This document shows positions 61,090 to 64,000 of a stretch of 64,000 bases of DNA, piece after piece (position 1 is the first letter of the stretch; every line of letters starts with the position of its first letter). The notes under the pieces are model-generated. The model was not told the origin of the DNA and searched no databases. It was given only the letters and a program-made list of their open reading frames with translations. Position numbers and translations under genes: made by a program. Origin of the DNA: Metallosphaera sedula DSM 5348 (lineage in GTDB: Archaea > Thermoproteota > Thermoprotei_A > Sulfolobales > Sulfolobaceae); NCBI RefSeq assembly GCF_000016605.1, contig NC_009440.1:930001-994000 (forward strand). The letters are read 5' to 3'.

Positions 61090-62034
61090 TCAGTAAACCG
61101 ACTTAATGAACCTCACTGCGTCGTCGTCCGTCATCTTTCTCGGACTCTCAGAGGAATTCGTTAACTCCTTCAGAACCCTAGAGTACTTTAAGGCGTCATC
61201 CAATCTAGAGTAGTTTGAGAGTCTCTCCTTCACCCCGTGGTTCTCGAGGAGGGTCTCAAGGGTCTCAACCACGTTACCCAGCTTGTTTGCTCCACCGTTG
61301 AACTTTACCGCCTCCACCAGGGATATACATGACGTGACGCCGTGGGGTATGTTAAATGCAGGGCCAAACACGTAACCGAATACGTGACTTAGTCCTCTAC
61401 CTGCATACATGAATGAGAGCGAGGCTAGCCAAGTTCCGACCTGACAGAGGCCCAGATTCCAGCTCTCAAGGCACTTGACCAGGTACTCGTAACCCTTTGA
61501 TGCTAGCGCATCAGTGAAGGGGGAACTCCGAGTGGAGTAACTTGCCTCCACAGCGTGATCCAATGCCCTAAATGCCGTGGTCACCAATAGCCTCCTGGGG
61601 GTCCACTGAAGGACCGTAGGGTCGAGTATCACCACGTTGGGGGGAGTGACCCTCGCGGATTTCTTAAGTCCGCCCTCGCTGTATCCGGCAACCGCCGTAT
61701 GCTCAGCTCCTGAGAGAGTGGTGGGAATTGATACGTGGAACCTAGGAGAAGACAACTTGACAGCGTCTATCACGCTTCCTCCACCCAGGGAAAGTACCAC
61801 CTTATTCTCGATTAGTGACGAGAGACTCTCGAGTTCCTCCTTAGGAGTGTGCTGGGAGGGGCCCCTCACCACCTTGAAGTTCCTCAAAGACGAGACAACC
61901 TCCTTGAGCAGTGGAGAATCTAGTAGACTTCTGGTGGTCACGACGACAACATCGCTCAGTTGAAGCTCCCTTAGGTGCTCAAGTGATCCCTCCCCGTAAA
62001 CAACCCTCGTGTCGTAGAACTGTGTAACCCACAT
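61090..62034 (-). CDS. Maleylacetate reductase-like member of the iron-ADH family
   Basis: 314 residues: GEGSLEHLRE, the NAD motif VVLSLGGGSVIDAVKL, then TTLSGAEHTAVAGYSEGG and LDPTVLQWTPRRLL, an order seen in maleylacetate reductases. Metal ligands of true iron ADHs are partly lost: the Asp four residues before the first His is Arg (FRALDHAVEA), and the GLxHxxxH helix reads GLSHVFGYVFG with Tyr for the second His. The last His (FNIPHG) remains. Maleylacetate reductases are metal-independent relatives, consistent with a role in aromatic catabolism. Shorter than typical (about 350). Follows the EamA gene by 2 bases. Confidence 0.75.
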   Translation of the reverse strand: MWVTQFYDTRVVYGEGSLEHLRELQLSDVVVVTTRSLLDSPLLKEVVSSLRNFKVVRGPSQHTPKEELESLSSLIENKVVLSLGGGSVIDAVKLSSPRFHVSIPTTLSGAEHTAVAGYSEGGLKKSARVTPPNVVILDPTVLQWTPRRLLVTTAFRALDHAVEASYSTRSSPFTDALASKGYEYLVKCLESWNLGLCQVGTWLASLSFMYAGRGLSHVFGYVFGPAFNIPHGVTSCISLVEAVKFNGGANKLGNVVETLETLLENHGVKERLSNYSRLDDALKYSRVLKELTNSSESPRKMTDDDAVRFIKSVY

Positions 62035-62036
62035 AT

Positions 62037-62867
62037 CTATTTCCTCGAGGTGATGGTCAAATAAATTCCTATCAAGGTAATGATGGAACCAATTGCCTCC
62101 CCAGCTGAGGGTATCACGCCCAATGTAAGGAAGCTAAGGATATACGCTGCAATGGGGACCAGAAGGGAACCCGCTGAGGCCCTAATGCTTCCCATTTCCT
62201 TCAGGGCGTTAAACCAGAGGATATAACCTAGCGCTTGCCCCAGTATCCCTAACAAGATCAAGAGAACCAGTGCTAGGGGCGTAAAGGTAAAGTAGTAGTC
62301 CAGCGGGGTCATGGCCAAGGTCACTGGAAGTGAGACCAAGCTCATGAAGGCATTAAGTTTTGGAATGCTCTCACCCTTGAGATTTCTTGAGTAGTACACA
62401 GTCCCTATGGCCCAGCTTATCCCTCCTGCAAGCGCAATCAGAATTCCTAGGTCGAGGCTCGCCTAAGTTATGGAGAAGGCTAGCCCCAAGATACCTAGGA
62501 GAATTCCGATTACCGACCTAGTGGAGATGCTGGTTCCCAGAATTCTCTCAAAAATAATCACGAAAATGGGCTGAGTGTAGATCATTAGTGCTGCTAAACC
62601 TGGGTTTGAAGATATGGATGTTCCCACGTTGAGGCATAACATAAAGATAGTGAAATTGAAGATCGCGGTAACTAGTTGTTTCCTTCCCACTGAAATCTTG
62701 AAGCCTGAGACGATCAAAAAGAAAAGTGCTCCAATCGCGAATCTGACCCAAGTAATTATTATGGGGGAGACATCCGCTGAAACTATCTTGGTTAAGGGAT
62801 ACGTCAATCCCCACACAATGGCCAGGGGGCCTAACCATCTTAAACCCTTGAGAGAGGCGTTGGACAC
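62037..62867 (-). pseudogene. EamA/DMT-family transporter interrupted by one in-frame TAG
   Basis: Read through, this is a 276-codon drug/metabolite transporter with ten helices in two EamA halves: [16 protein letters not shown] at the start and [19 protein letters not shown] in the second half. After [11 protein letters not shown] a TAG (62463-62465 on the plus coordinates) stops translation, but the same frame continues [20 protein letters not shown] without a gap. A TGG, CAG, AAG or similar codon changed to TAG would explain it; sequencing error is also possible. The downstream maleylacetate-reductase-like gene starts 2 bases later, so polarity is possible. Confidence 0.85.
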
Positions 62868-63193
62868 AGAGATATTACATGTTTCTTTAAGTTTAAATAG
62901 TTAATTATTTTTCTTTTTAGGACTTGGTTAGTGTCTCCTGATCTTGTACAATAACTTGGACCATACAAGTATCCTTGCTTTCTAGATAGAGGATTAACAG
63001 TAACATGGTGTAGCTCTATCACTTCAATTTTACCCTTCTAATAGCACCTTATCTAAGGTCATTCATGTTTAGCTATCTTTACCCTCTCATCGAAAACTCG
63101 TATGTACAAGGAATAACCCATGTTGATCAAATCCCAAAGAAAGTTAATATTTAGATGGTTAAGCTTAATACGTATTTTCCTAGATTATAGGAT
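62868..63193. other. Divergent intergenic region
   Basis: Carries the EamA promoter at left and the molybdenum hydroxylase promoter at right (A+T runs near 63148-63158). No supportable gene. Confidence 0.45.
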
Positions 63194-64000
63194 ATGTTAA
63201 AGGAACATTATCCCATAGTAGTGGGAAAGTCACTCTACATAGATGATATAACTCCCTCAAATACTGCTTACCTTCACGTAGTTAGATCCCCGATAGCTAG
63301 GGGAGTAATCAAGTCCGTGTCGGGTCCGGAGAAGGCCCTTCTAACCTTTACGTGGGAACAGGTGAGGAACTGGATCCCCGTAAGGCTCTTTGGACCCTCA
63401 GAAGGCCTTCAGGTTACCAGAATGCCAGTCCTAGCGAATGGAAGAGTGAACTTTGTGGGTCAACCAGTAATAGCCTTTGTGGTACAGGATAGGTATGAGG
63501 GAGAGGACCTCGCGGACGACGTTTCTGTAGATTACGAGGAGCTAAATGCCGTTACTGATCCTGAAACTGCCCTTGAAAGCGAGCCAATTCACCCAGAGCT
63601 CAAGAGCAATATCTTCATGGATCAACTCCTTCAGGGAGGCAACCTCTCCCTTAAGGACAAGGCTGACGTGGTGGTGAGGAGAAAGATTAAGCAGAGCAGG
63701 GTGGCGACAAATCCCATGGAACCAAAGGGCATACTGTGCTGGTGGGATGGTGACACGCTGAACGTTAAGGTCTCGACTCAGGCCCCCTTCGGTGTGAGGA
63801 ATGACCTTCACGAGTTGTTAGGGATACCTCCGGAGAAGATCAAGGTGAGCTCACCTCCAAATGTGGGGGGAGGTTTTGGAAACAAGAGCGGAGGATACCC
63901 TGAGTACGTTCTGGCCGCTCTGGCCTCCCTAAAGCTGGGAAGACCCGTGAAGTGGATTGAGACGAGGTCTGAGATACTTAACAACGCCCAATCACAGGGA
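63194..64000 (+). CDS. Molybdenum hydroxylase large subunit (xanthine/CO dehydrogenase family), 3' partial
   Basis: Frame open from ATG 63194 to the window end (269 codons, no stop). It begins with the a/b hammerhead domain (IVVGKSLYIDDI, then AYLHVVRSPIARG), VGQPVIAFVVQD and DYEELNAV. Molybdopterin-binding domain motifs follow: NPMEPKGILCWWDG, STQAPFGVRNDL and PPNVGGGFGNKSGGY. In the family this subunit holds the molybdenum cofactor and oxidises aldehydes, CO, purines or aryl-CoA. Substrate undetermined; small subunits may lie beyond the window. Confidence 0.9.
   Translation, partial: MLKEHYPIVVGKSLYIDDITPSNTAYLHVVRSPIARGVIKSVSGPEKALLTFTWEQVRNWIPVRLFGPSEGLQVTRMPVLANGRVNFVGQPVIAFVVQDRYEGEDLADDVSVDYEELNAVTDPETALESEPIHPELKSNIFMDQLLQGGNLSLKDKADVVVRRKIKQSRVATNPMEPKGILCWWDGDTLNVKVSTQAPFGVRNDLHELLGIPPEKIKVSSPPNVGGGFGNKSGGYPEYVLAALASLKLGRPVKWIETRSEILNNAQSQG

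Noticed and set aside
1-64000. CRISPR array
   Set aside because: No run of regularly spaced identical repeats of 24 bases or more; the only tandem repeats are the 33-base coding repeats of the coiled-coil genes and short promoter repeats.
1-64000. tRNA or rRNA genes
   Set aside because: I looked for the conserved T-loop (GGTTCAAATCC-like) and acceptor pairing in the long gaps and saw none; this was by eye only, and an intron-containing tRNA could be missed.

Overview
The window looks like a chromosome segment from a thermoacidophilic crenarchaeon of the order Sulfolobales. Moderate G+C, AGG/AGA-dominated arginine codons, a thermopsin, archaeal malate synthase, many TATA boxes about 25 bases ahead of start codons (leaderless mRNAs) and many secreted proteins rich in N-glycosylation sequons all fit. 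A Metallosphaera-like organism is my best guess. I recognised no rRNA, tRNA or CRISPR array.

Layout. 1-6764: a secreted phosphoesterase cut by the window start, UppP, HtpX, an MFS transporter, a small membrane protein and an acyl-CoA ligase. 7070-9185: an AAA_14/DUF4143 ATPase behind a perfect 22-bp palindrome, then a UspA protein. 9229-14448: a thermopsin with PKD-like repeats, a small surface protein and the first of two hendecad coiled-coil proteins. 15179-20352 is an A+T-rich accessory block: a two-gene McrB/McrC-type restriction system whose McrB carries a likely YTH/EVE-like reader, and two membrane-anchored surface proteins. 20450-22385 is a decay zone: two insertion-sequence remnants and a protein kinase lacking its N lobe. 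22578-25370 holds an anchored surface protein, a methyltransferase and the second coiled-coil protein.

25674-30289 is a tight ECF-type ABC transporter operon (S, fused A-A', T) ending in a second secreted phosphoesterase, paralogous to the one at position 1. Next come a UbiA prenyltransferase, a thiamine-diphosphate enzyme, an SQR-like flavoprotein, a second DUF4143 ATPase with three promoter repeats, a lactate-permease-family transporter and malate synthase. 41303-42766 has a hypothetical protein and a HEPN/MNT toxin-antitoxin pair. 43665-49523 is a complete oligopeptide ABC operon, followed after a third ATPase (with 15-bp iterons over its start) by an M19 dipeptidase, a peptide uptake and hydrolysis theme.

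51965-64000 is central and catabolic metabolism: a GNAT protein overlapping malic enzyme, an MHS-type transporter, a 4-oxalomesaconate-hydratase-like PIG-L protein coupled to an RraA-type aldolase, a metal-dependent hydrolase-like protein, a 2-hydroxyacid dehydrogenase and a GntR/FCD regulator. It ends with a methyltransferase, a maleylacetate-reductase-like protein, an EamA transporter split by one in-frame TAG, and the start of a molybdenum hydroxylase large subunit. I read 54004-62867 as a possible aromatic or dicarboxylic acid catabolic locus feeding pyruvate and oxaloacetate to malic enzyme.

The signals most worth following are the three ATPases with private promoter repeats, the hendecad-rod protein pair, the reader-equipped McrBC system, the ECF-phosphoesterase operon and the oxalomesaconate hydratase/aldolase cluster.
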